This document shows, piece by piece, positions 13,831-21,957 of a DNA stretch of 64,000 nucleotides. Made by a program: the position numbers and the translations under genes. The notes under the pieces are model-generated. The model saw only the letters and a list, made by a program, of their open reading frames with translations, did not search any database and was not told where the DNA came from. Numbering within the stretch: position 1 is the first letter of the stretch; each line of letters opens with the position of its first letter. Source of the stretch: Cellulomonas sp. 73-145 (GTDB lineage Bacteria > Actinomycetota > Actinomycetes > Actinomycetales > Cellulomonadaceae); contig MKTI01000009.1 of NCBI GenBank assembly GCA_001898185.1, positions 186,001 to 250,000 on the forward strand, given 5' to 3'.

Positions 13831-14258
13831 CGGTTCCAGCTCTCAAGCGGATCGGGGTAGCTGGACCGGTCCGACGCCTCGGCGTCGATAACCCAGCCCC
13901 GCGGATGGTTGTGATCCACGGCGTGACGTTCGCGACGGTCGTCGGCGACCCACTGCAGCGGGTAGCGACCGATCTGGCCACACACGCCGCAGACGACGAC
14001 GAAGTCCAACGTGACGCGGCGAAAAGAGCGCTGCCAGCGCACACACAGGAGCATGAACGCCGCGGCGGCACGCCTGGCTTCGAACAGCGACGGTGATTCG
14101 TCCTCGAAGATCATCCGAGTGCAGTCCCGCATCGCCATCGTCATGGCGGAGTAGAGGCAACCCGAGGCCTTCCCCTTGCTCCTCTTGCTGGCCTGCGATC
14201 GCTCGAGACGCGCAGTGGCGAGGTACACCGCCGCCTCGGTCCTGGCGGTGTCGCTCAT
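13827..14258 (-). CDS. Provirus protein with CxxC and DHNH motifs (143 aa)
   Basis: ATG 14258; stop overlaps the sortase-substrate gene. Residues about 95-98 give CGVC and about 116-122 give AVDHNHPRG, similar to the first part of endonuclease VII / HNH recombination nucleases of actinophages, but the second CxxC that normally follows is absent. It is either a degenerate or a different zinc protein. The N-terminal half is helical and basic. Part of the three-gene operon next to the integration junction. Confidence 0.5.
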   Translation of the reverse strand: MSDTARTEAAVYLATARLERSQASKRSKGKASGCLYSAMTMAMRDCTRMIFEDESPSLFEARRAAAAFMLLCVRWQRSFRRVTLDFVVVCGVCGQIGRYPLQWVADDRRERHAVDHNHPRGWVIDAEASDRSSYPDPLESWNR

Positions 14259-14356
14259 GCCGACACCGCCGAACGCTCGACGCGGTACGCCGCGAGCGAA
14301 ACCACCTCAGTCGATATCGGCTCAAACCGATAACCCCGACGACCCAGCAGCTCCAT
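14255..14356 (-). CDS. 33-residue peptide at the integration junction
   Basis: Minus strand ATG 14356 to TGA 14255-14257, which overlaps the next ATG. The product is short and basic at first (MELLGRRGYRFEP), without membrane span. Stop-start coupling is the only support. It is the provirus reading frame nearest the tRNA remnant, a place where excisionases often lie, but at 33 residues no fold can be claimed. Confidence 0.35.
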   Translation of the reverse strand: MELLGRRGYRFEPISTEVVSLAAYRVERSAVSA

Positions 14357-14376
14357 CACCCGTTCGAGGGCGGAGG

Positions 14377-14418
14377 CTCCAAACCAGCGGGTTCGGGGTT
14401 CGAGTCCCTGATGGCGCA
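14377..14418 (+). other. Right attachment site: displaced 3' half of a tRNA gene
   Basis: The sequence folds as the 3' part of a tRNA: loop-like CTCCAAA (14377-14383), T-arm CGGGG-TTCGAGT-CCCTG (14394-14410) and acceptor strand ATGGCGC plus discriminator A (14411-14418), no CCA encoded. The upstream bases do not pair as an anticodon stem or 5' half, so the tRNA is truncated. The tRNA's own terminator follows. The loop would read CCA (Trp), but with the 5' half missing the identity is uncertain. The intact copy should lie left of the window. Confidence 0.7.
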
Positions 14419-14423
14419 CAGAC

Positions 14424-14461
14424 GAGGGCCCCTGACGGCGGAGACGCCGTCAGGGGCCCTC
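14424..14461. terminator. Strong hairpin terminator of the interrupted tRNA gene
   Basis: Perfect 17-base stem, 14424-14440 with 14445-14461, loop GAGA. It lies 6 bases after the displaced tRNA end and also faces the end of the convergent SDR gene, so it probably terminates both. Confidence 0.8.
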
Positions 14462-14503
14462 TGGCATGTCGGCGTCCGCGATGCCGGCACGCCCTTCAGC
14501 GGG

Positions 14504-15283
14504 TCACCAGGTGGTGTCGCCGCGGATCACCGCGTCGCTGCCACCGTCCACGAACACCACCTGACCGCACAGGTGCGTGTTCTCCTCACTGGTGAGCCAG
14601 GCGAGGAGCCGCGCCACGACGATCGGCTGGGCGATGCCGTTCAGGGGCATGGGGACCAGCTGCAGCAGGTCGGTGCGGGCCTGCTCGGTCGTGAGCATCC
14701 CGCTGGTCATCGGCGTCTCGATGACACCCGGCGCCACGGCGTTGAGCGGGATCGAGGCTCCCGCCCACTCCGGGGTCGGTGCGCTGCGGCGCACCCACTG
14801 GGCGAAGGCCTTCTTCGTGGAGCTGTAGATGAGGTTGCGCAGCTCCGGGTCCTTGGCCAGGACCTCGGCACGCGCCAGCGCGGCGGTCTCGTCGCCGGCC
14901 GTCATGTGCGCCACCAGCTCGTCGTCCAGCGGGTGCAGGCTGGCCATCGACGAGACACCGACGGCGCGGGGCGCCCCGGAGCCGAGCAGCAGCGGACGCA
15001 GGCCCTCGAGCGTGGCCACCATGCCGAAGAAGTTCACCGAGACGGTCTTCGGGGCCGGGATCGCCAGCCCGGCGATGGCGAGGACCGCATCGACCGCGCC
15101 CCCGCTGAGCCTGGTGACCTCGTCGACCAGGGCGGTCCGTCCCTCAGCCGTCGTGAGGTCCACCGTCACGTCGGCGTCGTGCAGGTCGACGCCGATCACC
15201 TTGTTGTCGCGGGACTCGAGCAGCTCCTTCGTGGCCTTCCCGATGCCGGAGGCCGCTCCCGTGATCACGTACGTGCGAGCCAT
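14504..15283 (-). CDS. Short-chain dehydrogenase/reductase (SDR)
   Basis: 259 residues from ATG 15283 with GGAG 7 bases upstream; the much longer open frame upstream is shadow. The Rossmann motif TGAASGIGK (about residues 8-16), Ser in VGVSSMAS and YSSTKKA (Tyr-x3-Lys, about 172-176) give the complete SDR catalytic set; the PG motif and a C-terminal VFVDGGSDA loop are typical of classical SDRs. It resembles 3-alpha-hydroxysteroid-dehydrogenase-like SDRs with a reduced NAG motif (AIAG). The substrate is unknown. First host gene after the provirus, convergent to it. Confidence 0.88.
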   Translation of the reverse strand: MARTYVITGAASGIGKATKELLESRDNKVIGVDLHDADVTVDLTTAEGRTALVDEVTRLSGGAVDAVLAIAGLAIPAPKTVSVNFFGMVATLEGLRPLLLGSGAPRAVGVSSMASLHPLDDELVAHMTAGDETAALARAEVLAKDPELRNLIYSSTKKAFAQWVRRSAPTPEWAGASIPLNAVAPGVIETPMTSGMLTTEQARTDLLQLVPMPLNGIAQPIVVARLLAWLTSEENTHLCGQVVFVDGGSDAVIRGDTTW

Positions 15284-15424
15284 GGCTTCTCCTTCGACCC
15301 TGGTGGCTCCGTTGCCACCTGACTCGATGCTAGGAGCGTCGAGGCTCGACGTCGCCGGCCGGTCACTGAGCTCTCGGGCCGCCGGGGGCCGGACGCCCCG
15401 CCGTCCCCGGACTACCATCCCGGC

Positions 15425-16603
15425 GTGCACCTGGCGGAGCGTTCGGCGCCCGACGAGCAACCCAACGAGATGGCCCGTCTCCGGGCCCGTCTGGCGGCCG
15501 ACGGGGTGCCGGTGCTGGACCTGTCCGACTCGAACCCCACCCGTCACCGCCTGACCGACCCCGGCGTGCTCGAGGCGGTGTCCCGGGCCGTCCCCGCGGC
15601 GGCGTCCTACGAGCCGGATCCTCACGGCCCCCGCGCGGCTCGCCTCGCGCTCGCGGGCCGGTACGGCGGCGTGCCGGAGGACTACTACCTCACGGCGAGC
15701 ACCTCGGAGGCGTACGCCTGGCTGCTCCAGCTGCTCTGCGACCCCGGCGACGCGGTGGCTGTCCCGGCCCCCGGCTATCCGCTGGTCGAACCGCTCGCAC
15801 GACTGGCCGGGGTGCGGACGGTGCCGTACGCCGTGCACTACCTGCACCCGTACGGCTGGTCGGTGGATACGGGTCAGGTCGCTGACCTGGCGGCCCGGCC
15901 CGAGGTGCGGGCGGTGGTGGCGGTGAGCCCCGGGAACCCGACGGGCGCCTACCTGCGTGCCGAGGAGCGGGCGCTGATGGAAGCGGCATGCCGTGACGGT
16001 GGCGCCGCCCTGGTGCTGGACGAGGTGTTCGCACCCTTCCGGCTGGAGGCCGCGCCCGGCGACACGGTCGCCGCGCCGTCGTCCGACCCGGAACGCCTCT
16101 GCACCACCTTCACGCTGGACGGCCTGTCCAAGCTCGTCTGCGCCCCCCAGCTCAAGCTGAGCTGGTTGCGCGTCGAGGGCCCTCCCGGCGAGCTGTCCGC
16201 CGTGCATCGCGCCCTCGAGACCGTGGCCGACACCTACCTCTCGGTCTCGTCCCCGGTCGCGCTCGCCCTGCCGGAGATCCTCGATCGGGCGGACGCCTCG
16301 GTCACCGCCACGCGGGCGCGGCTCGCCGCGAACCTCGCCGTGGCGCACGCGCTGCTCGACGACGACGGCTTCCGGGTCCGCCGGTGCGGAGGCGGCTGGA
16401 CCGTGCTGGTGGACGTGCCGCGGTACCTGCCCGACGAGCAGCTGGTGCTCACCCTCCTGGCAGAGGCGCACCTGGCGGTCCACCCGGGGTACTTCTACGA
16501 CCTGCCGACCCCCGGGACGCTGGCCCTGAGCCTGCTTCCGGAGCCCGCCACGTTCGAGGCGGGCTGCCGACGGCTGCGGGCGGGGGTGCAGGCGCTGGCC
16601 TGA
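15425..16603 (+). CDS. Class I/II PLP-dependent aminotransferase
   Basis: 392 residues from GTG 15425. Landmarks of fold type I aminotransferases are present in order: SDSNPTRH near the start, SYEPDPHGPRAAR, TASTSEAYAWLLQLL, APGYPLVEP, VVAVSPGNPTGA with the PLP-binding Asn, LVLDEVF, and the internal-aldimine Lys in LDGLSKLV. The C-terminal arm binding the carboxylate is less conserved. The substrate cannot be read off; aspartate- or alanine-type specificity is possible. Divergent from the SDR gene. Confidence 0.88.
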   Translation: MHLAERSAPDEQPNEMARLRARLAADGVPVLDLSDSNPTRHRLTDPGVLEAVSRAVPAAASYEPDPHGPRAARLALAGRYGGVPEDYYLTASTSEAYAWLLQLLCDPGDAVAVPAPGYPLVEPLARLAGVRTVPYAVHYLHPYGWSVDTGQVADLAARPEVRAVVAVSPGNPTGAYLRAEERALMEAACRDGGAALVLDEVFAPFRLEAAPGDTVAAPSSDPERLCTTFTLDGLSKLVCAPQLKLSWLRVEGPPGELSAVHRALETVADTYLSVSSPVALALPEILDRADASVTATRARLAANLAVAHALLDDDGFRVRRCGGGWTVLVDVPRYLPDEQLVLTLLAEAHLAVHPGYFYDLPTPGTLALSLLPEPATFEAGCRRLRAGVQALA

Positions 16604-16722
16604 CGCGTCGGCGGCAGCGAACCGCGGCGGTGGCTCGCGGCGGGAGGCCGGACATGGCGGTGCAGGCGCGTGCTGCGGGGCGTCGCGCTGCGCACGGGCG
16701 GGCTGCAGGACACCATGGCGCC

Positions 16723-18252
16723 ATGACCGAGCGCGAGTTCGACGTCGTGGTGCTGGGTGGCGGGGCGGTAGGGGAGAACGCGGCCGACAGGGCGTCCCGC
16801 ACCGGCCTGTCCGTGGCTCTCGTGGAGGAGGCCCTGGTCGGCGGGGAGTGCTCGTACTGGGCCTGCATGCCGTCCAAGGCCCTGCTGCGACCGGGCGACG
16901 TGGTGCAGCAGGCCCGTGAGGTCCGGGGCGTCGGCGACCCGGGCCCGCTGGACGTCCACGAGGTGCTGGCCCGGCGCGACGAGGTCACCCATCACTGGGA
17001 CGACACCGGCCAGGTCGAGTGGGCCGAGGGTGCCGGCCTGACCGTGCTGCGGGGCCACGCCCGGTTCACCGGCCCCCGGGCCCTACGCCTGGAGCAGGTC
17101 GACGGAGACGTCGACCTCCGAGCCCGCTGCGCCGTCGTGGTGGCGACCGGCTCCACGGCCGTCGTGCCGCCGGTGCCGGGGCTCGCGGACGTGCGTCCGT
17201 GGACCAGCCGGGAGGCCACGTCGGCGCACGAGGTGCCGGAGCGGCTGGCCGTCATCGGCGGTGGGGTGGTCGCCGTCGAGATGGCGACGGCCTACGCCGA
17301 CCTCGGGTCCGCCGTGACCGTCCTGGTCCGCGGCGACCGGCTGCTCGAGCGGGCCGAGCCGTTCGCCGGCAAGGCCGTCGCCAGGGCGCTCACGCAGCGC
17401 GGCGTCCGCGTGGTGCTCGGTGCCGAGGTGGTGTCGGCCCGGCGCGAGCCCGGCGGGGTGCAGCTCGTGGTGCAGCACCACCAGCACGAGGGTGCCCGGA
17501 CGCGCGACGGCTCGGCCGCCACCCGTCCGGAGGACCTGGTGGTGGACGAGGTGCTCGCGGCGACGGGCCGCCGGCCGAGCACGGGCGACCTGGGCCTGGA
17601 GACGATCGGGCTCGAGCCGGGCCGTGCCGTCACGGTGGACGACGCGCTGCAGGCCGTCGGTGTGGAGGGCGGCTGGTTGTTCGCCGTCGGCGACGTCACG
17701 GGCCGGACGGGCACCACCCACCAGGGCAAGTACGACGCGCGGGTGTGCGGGGACGTCATCGCCGCGCGGTTCGACCCGCGACAGGACGCGGACGTCTCGG
17801 CGGACCAGGGAGCGGGATCGGTGCCGCGGGGCCTGAGCCGGTCCGCCGAGCAGGAGGCGCGGCCGTGGAGCCGCTACCGGGCGTCCGCCGATGTGGCTGC
17901 CGTCCCGCAGGTCGTCTTCTCCCGACCCCAGGTCGCGTGGGTCGGTATGACGGAGGCCGAGGCGAGACGTGCCGGCCTCGACGTGGTGGTCCACGGGTAC
18001 GACCTGCAGAACCTGGCCGGTGCGACGGTCACGTCGCCGGACTACTCCGGACGGGCGCAGATCGTGGTGGACACCTCACGCGACGTGATCGTCGGCGCGA
18101 CCTTCGTCGGCCCCGACGTCGGGGAGATGCTGCATGCCGCCACGATCGCCGTCGTGGGCGAGGTGCCGCTCGATCGGCTGTGGCACGCGGTGCCGTCCTA
18201 CCCGACGGTCAGCGAGGTGTGGCTGCGGCTGCTCGAGACGGCCGGCCTGTAG
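16723..18252 (+). CDS. FAD/NAD(P) disulfide oxidoreductase (class I family)
   Basis: 509 residues from ATG 16723. FAD motif VLGGGAVGENAA at the N-terminus, redox cysteines in GGECSYWACMPSK (CxxxxC), NAD motif VIGGGVVAVEMA in the middle, second FAD motif FAVGDVTGRTGTTHQGKYDAR, and a C-terminal dimerisation domain ending in SYPTVSEVWLRL. Where dihydrolipoamide dehydrogenase has the catalytic HPxxSE His, this protein has Tyr, so it is probably not a lipoamide dehydrogenase but a mercuric-reductase-like or unassigned member. An insertion of about 30 residues precedes the dimerisation domain. The substrate is unknown. Confidence 0.88.
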   Translation: MTEREFDVVVLGGGAVGENAADRASRTGLSVALVEEALVGGECSYWACMPSKALLRPGDVVQQAREVRGVGDPGPLDVHEVLARRDEVTHHWDDTGQVEWAEGAGLTVLRGHARFTGPRALRLEQVDGDVDLRARCAVVVATGSTAVVPPVPGLADVRPWTSREATSAHEVPERLAVIGGGVVAVEMATAYADLGSAVTVLVRGDRLLERAEPFAGKAVARALTQRGVRVVLGAEVVSARREPGGVQLVVQHHQHEGARTRDGSAATRPEDLVVDEVLAATGRRPSTGDLGLETIGLEPGRAVTVDDALQAVGVEGGWLFAVGDVTGRTGTTHQGKYDARVCGDVIAARFDPRQDADVSADQGAGSVPRGLSRSAEQEARPWSRYRASADVAAVPQVVFSRPQVAWVGMTEAEARRAGLDVVVHGYDLQNLAGATVTSPDYSGRAQIVVDTSRDVIVGATFVGPDVGEMLHAATIAVVGEVPLDRLWHAVPSYPTVSEVWLRLLETAGL

Positions 18253-18285
18253 GGCTGCCGGCCGTCCCGAGCACGCATCGCCGGG

Positions 18286-19284
18286 TCAGCCGAGGCTGCC
18301 GTCCGACGTCAGCACCAGGCCGATCGTCGCGTCGCCCTTGCGGATCGCCTGGCCGATCGCGCCGAAGTCGTACGACTTGAACTCGGAGACCTTCAGGCCG
18401 TAGGTCTGCTCGAGACCGATCTGGCAGAACGGCCGCTGCGGGCACTCGGCCGGGCCGGCGAGCACCACGCCGCCGCACGCCGAGGCGAGATCGCTCAGCG
18501 TGCTGACCTTGTGCTTGTCGGCGAAGGCCTGGGTGACGGCGAAGCCGTTCTGGTCCTGCGCCTTGGACGCCGTGCCGATCGTCAGACCCGCCTTGGCGGC
18601 CAGCGGCGTCAGAGCCGCCACCGTCTTGTCCACGTCGGAGGAGGCGACCGGCGCCGCGCTCGCGCCGTTGGCCTGGGAGTTCAGGTAGGTCGCCAGCGAG
18701 GCCGCGTACTCGGGGACGGCCGTGAGCTGGCCGGACTCGAGGGCCGGGAGGTAGGTCTCCCGGGAGCCGATGGTCCGGGTGCTCGCCTGGTAGCCGGCGG
18801 TCCGGAGCACCTCGGCGTAGATCTCCGCGAGGGTGGCGCTCTCCGAGAAGCCCGCGGCTCCGACCACGACGGTGGCCCCCGCCCCGGACTGGTCGGTCGC
18901 CGCGAGCCCCTGCTTCTGCACGAACTCCTTGGCGACGTCGGACGAGGTCCGCCGGTCGACGTCCACCGACTTGTTCAGCGAGACGAGCGTCGGGGTGTCC
19001 AGCTTGGCGGACACGGAGTTCAGCAGCGTCACGAGGCTCGGGTGGTCCGTCGCCGCCTTGGTGTTGATGGCGGGCAGCACGTTGTCGGCGTTCTGCAGGC
19101 CCTTGTCGTCCTTCAGCAGGACGAGCTTGTCGCCGGCGACGGGTGCACAGGCGGCTGCCGTGCCGGAGGCCGCGGCGGCCGGAGCCTGCGTCGTGCCGCC
19201 GCCGGAGCCCGGGGCGCCGCAGGCGCTCAGGGCGAGCACGGCGACAGCCACGCTCGTGAGCAGGGTGGTGCGTCTGGCGGGCAT
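18286..19284 (-). CDS. Osmolyte ABC transporter substrate-binding lipoprotein (OpuC/ProX type)
   Basis: 332 residues, ATG 19284 with GAGGAG 7 bases before it. Residues 1-20 are a lipoprotein signal ending in LSACG. The mature part is an OpuAC-like periplasmic binding domain: VVVGAAGFSESATLAEIYAEVLRTAGY and GSRETYLPALESGQLTAVPEY are family hallmarks. It should bind glycine betaine, choline or carnitine-like compounds. It lies 34 bases downstream of two permease genes on the same strand, with the ATPase gene divergent. Confidence 0.88.
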   Translation of the reverse strand: MPARRTTLLTSVAVAVLALSACGAPGSGGGTTQAPAAAASGTAAACAPVAGDKLVLLKDDKGLQNADNVLPAINTKAATDHPSLVTLLNSVSAKLDTPTLVSLNKSVDVDRRTSSDVAKEFVQKQGLAATDQSGAGATVVVGAAGFSESATLAEIYAEVLRTAGYQASTRTIGSRETYLPALESGQLTAVPEYAASLATYLNSQANGASAAPVASSDVDKTVAALTPLAAKAGLTIGTASKAQDQNGFAVTQAFADKHKVSTLSDLASACGGVVLAGPAECPQRPFCQIGLEQTYGLKVSEFKSYDFGAIGQAIRKGDATIGLVLTSDGSLG

Positions 19285-19318
19285 TGATGTGCTCCTCGCA
19301 GATCGGGGTTCGGACGAC

Positions 19319-20086
19319 TCAGACATCGCGGGCGGGGTCGTTCGACCCGGTCCGGACGACATGGGCAACTTGCGTGCCGGGCGGCGTATGCCCGGACTCG
19401 CTCTCGACCGGCGCCGAGCGGGCCAGTGCCCGGATGCCGGCGGGGGTCACCGCGCGTTGCAGCAGCGCCAGCAACCCCTCGGCGACGAGGGACAGCGCCG
19501 CGACCAGCACGGCGCCGGCGACGACCTGCCCGTACCGCTGCACGCCGAAGCCGGTGACGACGATCGTGCCCAGGCTGCGGCCGCCGACGAGGGCCGCGAG
19601 GGGCACGGTGGCCACCACCTGGACCACCGCGGTGCGCAGCCCGGCAGCGAGCTGCGGGACGGCGAGCGGCACCTCGACCGTCCACAGCCGCCGTGCGCCG
19701 GACATCCCCATCCCGCGTGCGGCGTCCCGGACGTCGGCGTCCACGCCGCCGAGCCCGGTGACGGCACCGGACAGCAGCGGCGGCACGGCGAACACCGCGC
19801 ACGCCAGGGCGGTCGCTGTGTTGCCGAACAGGCCGGTGGCGCCGAACAGCGTCAGCATCGCCAGGGTCGGGAGGGCCCGGGACGTGTTCGACACGACCAC
19901 TCCGACGGTGGCCCCCCGCCCGCGGTGGCCGAGGTAGAGGCCGGTCGGTACGGCGACGAACGCTCCGAGCAGCACCGCCAGGCCGGTGACCACCAGGTGC
20001 TGCCGGGTCAGCGCCAGCACGCCGGACGGCCCGGTCCAGTTCAAGGGGTCGTTGAGCCACCGCAGCGCCTCGAGCAGCACGTTCAT
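19319..20086 (-). CDS. Osmolyte ABC transporter permease, second subunit
   Basis: 255 residues from ATG 20086, overlapping the stop of the other permease (ATGA). Several membrane spans and the cytoplasmic EAA loop (DAARGMGMSGARRLWTVEVPL, about 135-155) that couples to the ATPase are present, as in OpuCD/ProW-type permeases. The long frame extending to 20890 is a shadow of the neighbouring gene and is not used. Works with the 20083-20802 permease as heterodimer. Confidence 0.88.
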   Translation of the reverse strand: MNVLLEALRWLNDPLNWTGPSGVLALTRQHLVVTGLAVLLGAFVAVPTGLYLGHRGRGATVGVVVSNTSRALPTLAMLTLFGATGLFGNTATALACAVFAVPPLLSGAVTGLGGVDADVRDAARGMGMSGARRLWTVEVPLAVPQLAAGLRTAVVQVVATVPLAALVGGRSLGTIVVTGFGVQRYGQVVAGAVLVAALSLVAEGLLALLQRAVTPAGIRALARSAPVESESGHTPPGTQVAHVVRTGSNDPARDV

Positions 20087-20802
20087 GCCGGCTGCACCCC
20101 CCGGACCGCCCACGGCGTGAGCAGCCGCCCGATGCCGGCGAGCAGCAGGTCGACCACGAGCGCCAGCAGCAGGCACAGCAGCGTGGCCGTCATGATCTCG
20201 GCGTGGTAGTTGCTGCGGAAGCCACGGAACATCAGCTGTCCGAGGCCGCCGAAGCCGACCACCACGCCGACGGTGGTCAGCGCGACGGTGGTGACGGTCG
20301 CCAGCCGGACCCCCGCCACGATGCTGGGCAGCGCCTGTGGCAGCTCCACCTGCGTCAGCATCCGGAGCCGCCCGTACCCCATGCCGCGCGCCGCGTCGAC
20401 GATCGCCGGGTCGACGCCGCGGAGGCCGACCAGCACGTTCCGCACGATCACCAGCAGCGCGTAGGACACCAGGCCGATCAGCACCGTGACCCGACCGATC
20501 CCGGTCCACGGCGCCAGCACGGCGAACAGCGCGAGGGACGGGATCGTGTACAGCACCCCGGTGACGCCGAGGACCGGACCGGCGAGCCGTGGTCGCAGGT
20601 GGGCGAGCGCGCCGAGCGGGAGGGCGATCACCAGTGCGATGGCCACCGCCTGCAGGGTCAGCGTCACGTGCTGCCCGGTCGCCGCCAGGACGTCGCCGCT
20701 GTTGCGCTGCAGGTACGTCCAGGACAGCCACGGGTTCGGCGCGGCGTCCGACGCGAGGGCGGGCACGAGCGAGGGGACCAGCTCGGGGACGAGCAGGAGC
20801 AT
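20083..20802 (-). CDS. Osmolyte ABC transporter permease, first subunit
   Basis: 239 residues from ATG 20802. About six spans with the coupling loop VDAARGMGYGRLRMLTQVEL in the middle, matching the BPD-transport inner-membrane component family (OpuCB/ProW type). First gene of the minus-strand permease-permease-binding protein operon; the ATPase starts 76 bases away on the opposite strand, so one short divergent promoter region serves the whole system. Confidence 0.88.
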   Translation of the reverse strand: MLLLVPELVPSLVPALASDAAPNPWLSWTYLQRNSGDVLAATGQHVTLTLQAVAIALVIALPLGALAHLRPRLAGPVLGVTGVLYTIPSLALFAVLAPWTGIGRVTVLIGLVSYALLVIVRNVLVGLRGVDPAIVDAARGMGYGRLRMLTQVELPQALPSIVAGVRLATVTTVALTTVGVVVGFGGLGQLMFRGFRSNYHAEIMTATLLCLLLALVVDLLLAGIGRLLTPWAVRGVQPA

Positions 20803-20877
20803 GCGCCGAACCTAGCCAGGGCCACTGACACGCGCAGCCGCTGCGGCTGTCGGAGGCCTCCGCTACCGTCCGAGCCC

Positions 20878-21957
20878 ATGACCAGCACACCGGCGATCCG
20901 GTTCGAGCACGTGCGCAAGGAGTACGGCGGTGAGGTCGCGGTCGACGACCTCACGCTCGAGGTGCGTGAGCACGAGCTGCTGGTGCTGGTCGGCCCGTCC
21001 GGCTGCGGCAAGTCGACCACGCTGCGGATGGCGAACCGTCTGGTGGAGCCCACGTCCGGCCGCATCGAGCTGGCGGGGGAGGACGTGACGCACGTGGACC
21101 CGGTGCAGCTGCGCCGGCGCATCGGGTACGTGATCCAGGGCGTCGGGCTGTTCCCGCACCGGACCGTCGCGCAGAACGTCGCGACCGTGCCCGCGCTGCT
21201 CGGCTGGGACCGTCGTCGCACGCAGGACCGGGCCGAGCAGCTGCTGGCCCTGGTGGGGCTGGACCCCGCCCGGTACGCGCGCCGCTACCCGCACGAGCTG
21301 TCCGGCGGGGAACGCCAGCGCGTCGGCGTCGCCCGTGCTCTCGCCGCCGACCCGCCCGTGCTGCTGATGGACGAACCGTTCGGTGCGGTGGACCCGGTGG
21401 GCCGGGCGCGCCTGCAGAGCGAGTTCCTGCGGCTGCACGCCGAGCTCGGCACCACCGTGGTCATGGTCACGCACGACGTCGACGAGGCGGTGCGGATGGC
21501 GGACCGGATGGTGGTGCTCAGCACCGGTGCGCACGTGGAGCAGCTCGCCCCACCGCTGGAGGTGGTGGCGCGCCCCGCCACGGCGGCGGTCGCCGACCTG
21601 GTCGGCCGCGGACGCACGGCGAGCCTCCTGTCGCTCGGCACCCTGGAGGGGGCGGACCTCGACGAGCCGGTACCCGCCGGGGCGACGGACGGCGCTGCCG
21701 GGCGAGGTGACGAGCGGTCCGTGGGCGGCGCCGCGCCGGCCGCGGGCGGTACCGCCGCGGGTGTCGTGCCCCTCGGCGCGGGCCTCGACGAGGTGCTCGG
21801 TGCGCTGGTCGCGCTCCCGCCGGGCGGCGACGGGCAGGCGCCGTCCCTCACCGTCCTCGACGGGGACACCGTGGTCGGCCGGGCCGGACCGGCCTCGGTC
21901 CAGCGCGCCCTGCACCGGCTCACCGCCCTCTCACCCGTCGGTACGCTGCCGGAGTGA
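20878..21957 (+). CDS. Osmolyte ABC transporter ATPase (OpuCA/ProV type)
   Basis: 359 residues from ATG 20878. Walker A GPSGCGKS, Q-loop VIQGVGLFPH, signature LSGGERQRVG, Walker B LLMDEPFGAVDP and the H-loop VTHDVDEA are complete. The C-terminal extension (about 235-359) replaces the CBS pair of OpuA/ProV with a Gly/Ala-rich linker and a single degenerate domain, so ionic-strength sensing of the usual kind may be missing. Its stop overlaps the GTG of the next gene. Partner permeases and binding protein are divergent. Confidence 0.9.
   Translation: MTSTPAIRFEHVRKEYGGEVAVDDLTLEVREHELLVLVGPSGCGKSTTLRMANRLVEPTSGRIELAGEDVTHVDPVQLRRRIGYVIQGVGLFPHRTVAQNVATVPALLGWDRRRTQDRAEQLLALVGLDPARYARRYPHELSGGERQRVGVARALAADPPVLLMDEPFGAVDPVGRARLQSEFLRLHAELGTTVVMVTHDVDEAVRMADRMVVLSTGAHVEQLAPPLEVVARPATAAVADLVGRGRTASLLSLGTLEGADLDEPVPAGATDGAAGRGDERSVGGAAPAAGGTAAGVVPLGAGLDEVLGALVALPPGGDGQAPSLTVLDGDTVVGRAGPASVQRALHRLTALSPVGTLPE

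Larger units (their letters stand above)
1..14418. mobile_element. Integrated tailless (double jelly-roll type) provirus, right-hand part
   Basis: The block runs from the window edge to a tRNA 3' remnant at 14377-14418. It holds a tyrosine integrase, a DJR-like capsid protein, an FtsK/HerA-like packaging ATPase, peptidoglycan hydrolases and over ten tiny membrane proteins, all tightly overlapping. I see no terminase, portal, tail tube, tape measure or baseplate gene. This composition is known from tailless internal-membrane phages (tecti-, cortico- and autolykivirus-like). The left attachment site and any genes before base 1 are missing, so genome size, replication type and completeness cannot be judged. 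The visible part has no family B DNA polymerase or protease. Confidence 0.82.

Noticed and set aside
14377..14418. A complete tRNA or a tmRNA end
   Set aside because: No 5' half or pairing anticodon stem upstream, and the acceptor sequence does not match the conserved tmRNA end.
1..14418. Tailed prophage remnant or integrative plasmid
   Set aside because: No terminase, portal, protease, tail or conjugation gene; capsid-like protein plus packaging ATPase plus many membrane proteins fit a tailless virus better.
19319..20890. A 523-codon frame for the second transporter permease
   Set aside because: Homology-like sequence begins at ATG 20086, which overlaps the stop of the other permease; the rest is its shadow.
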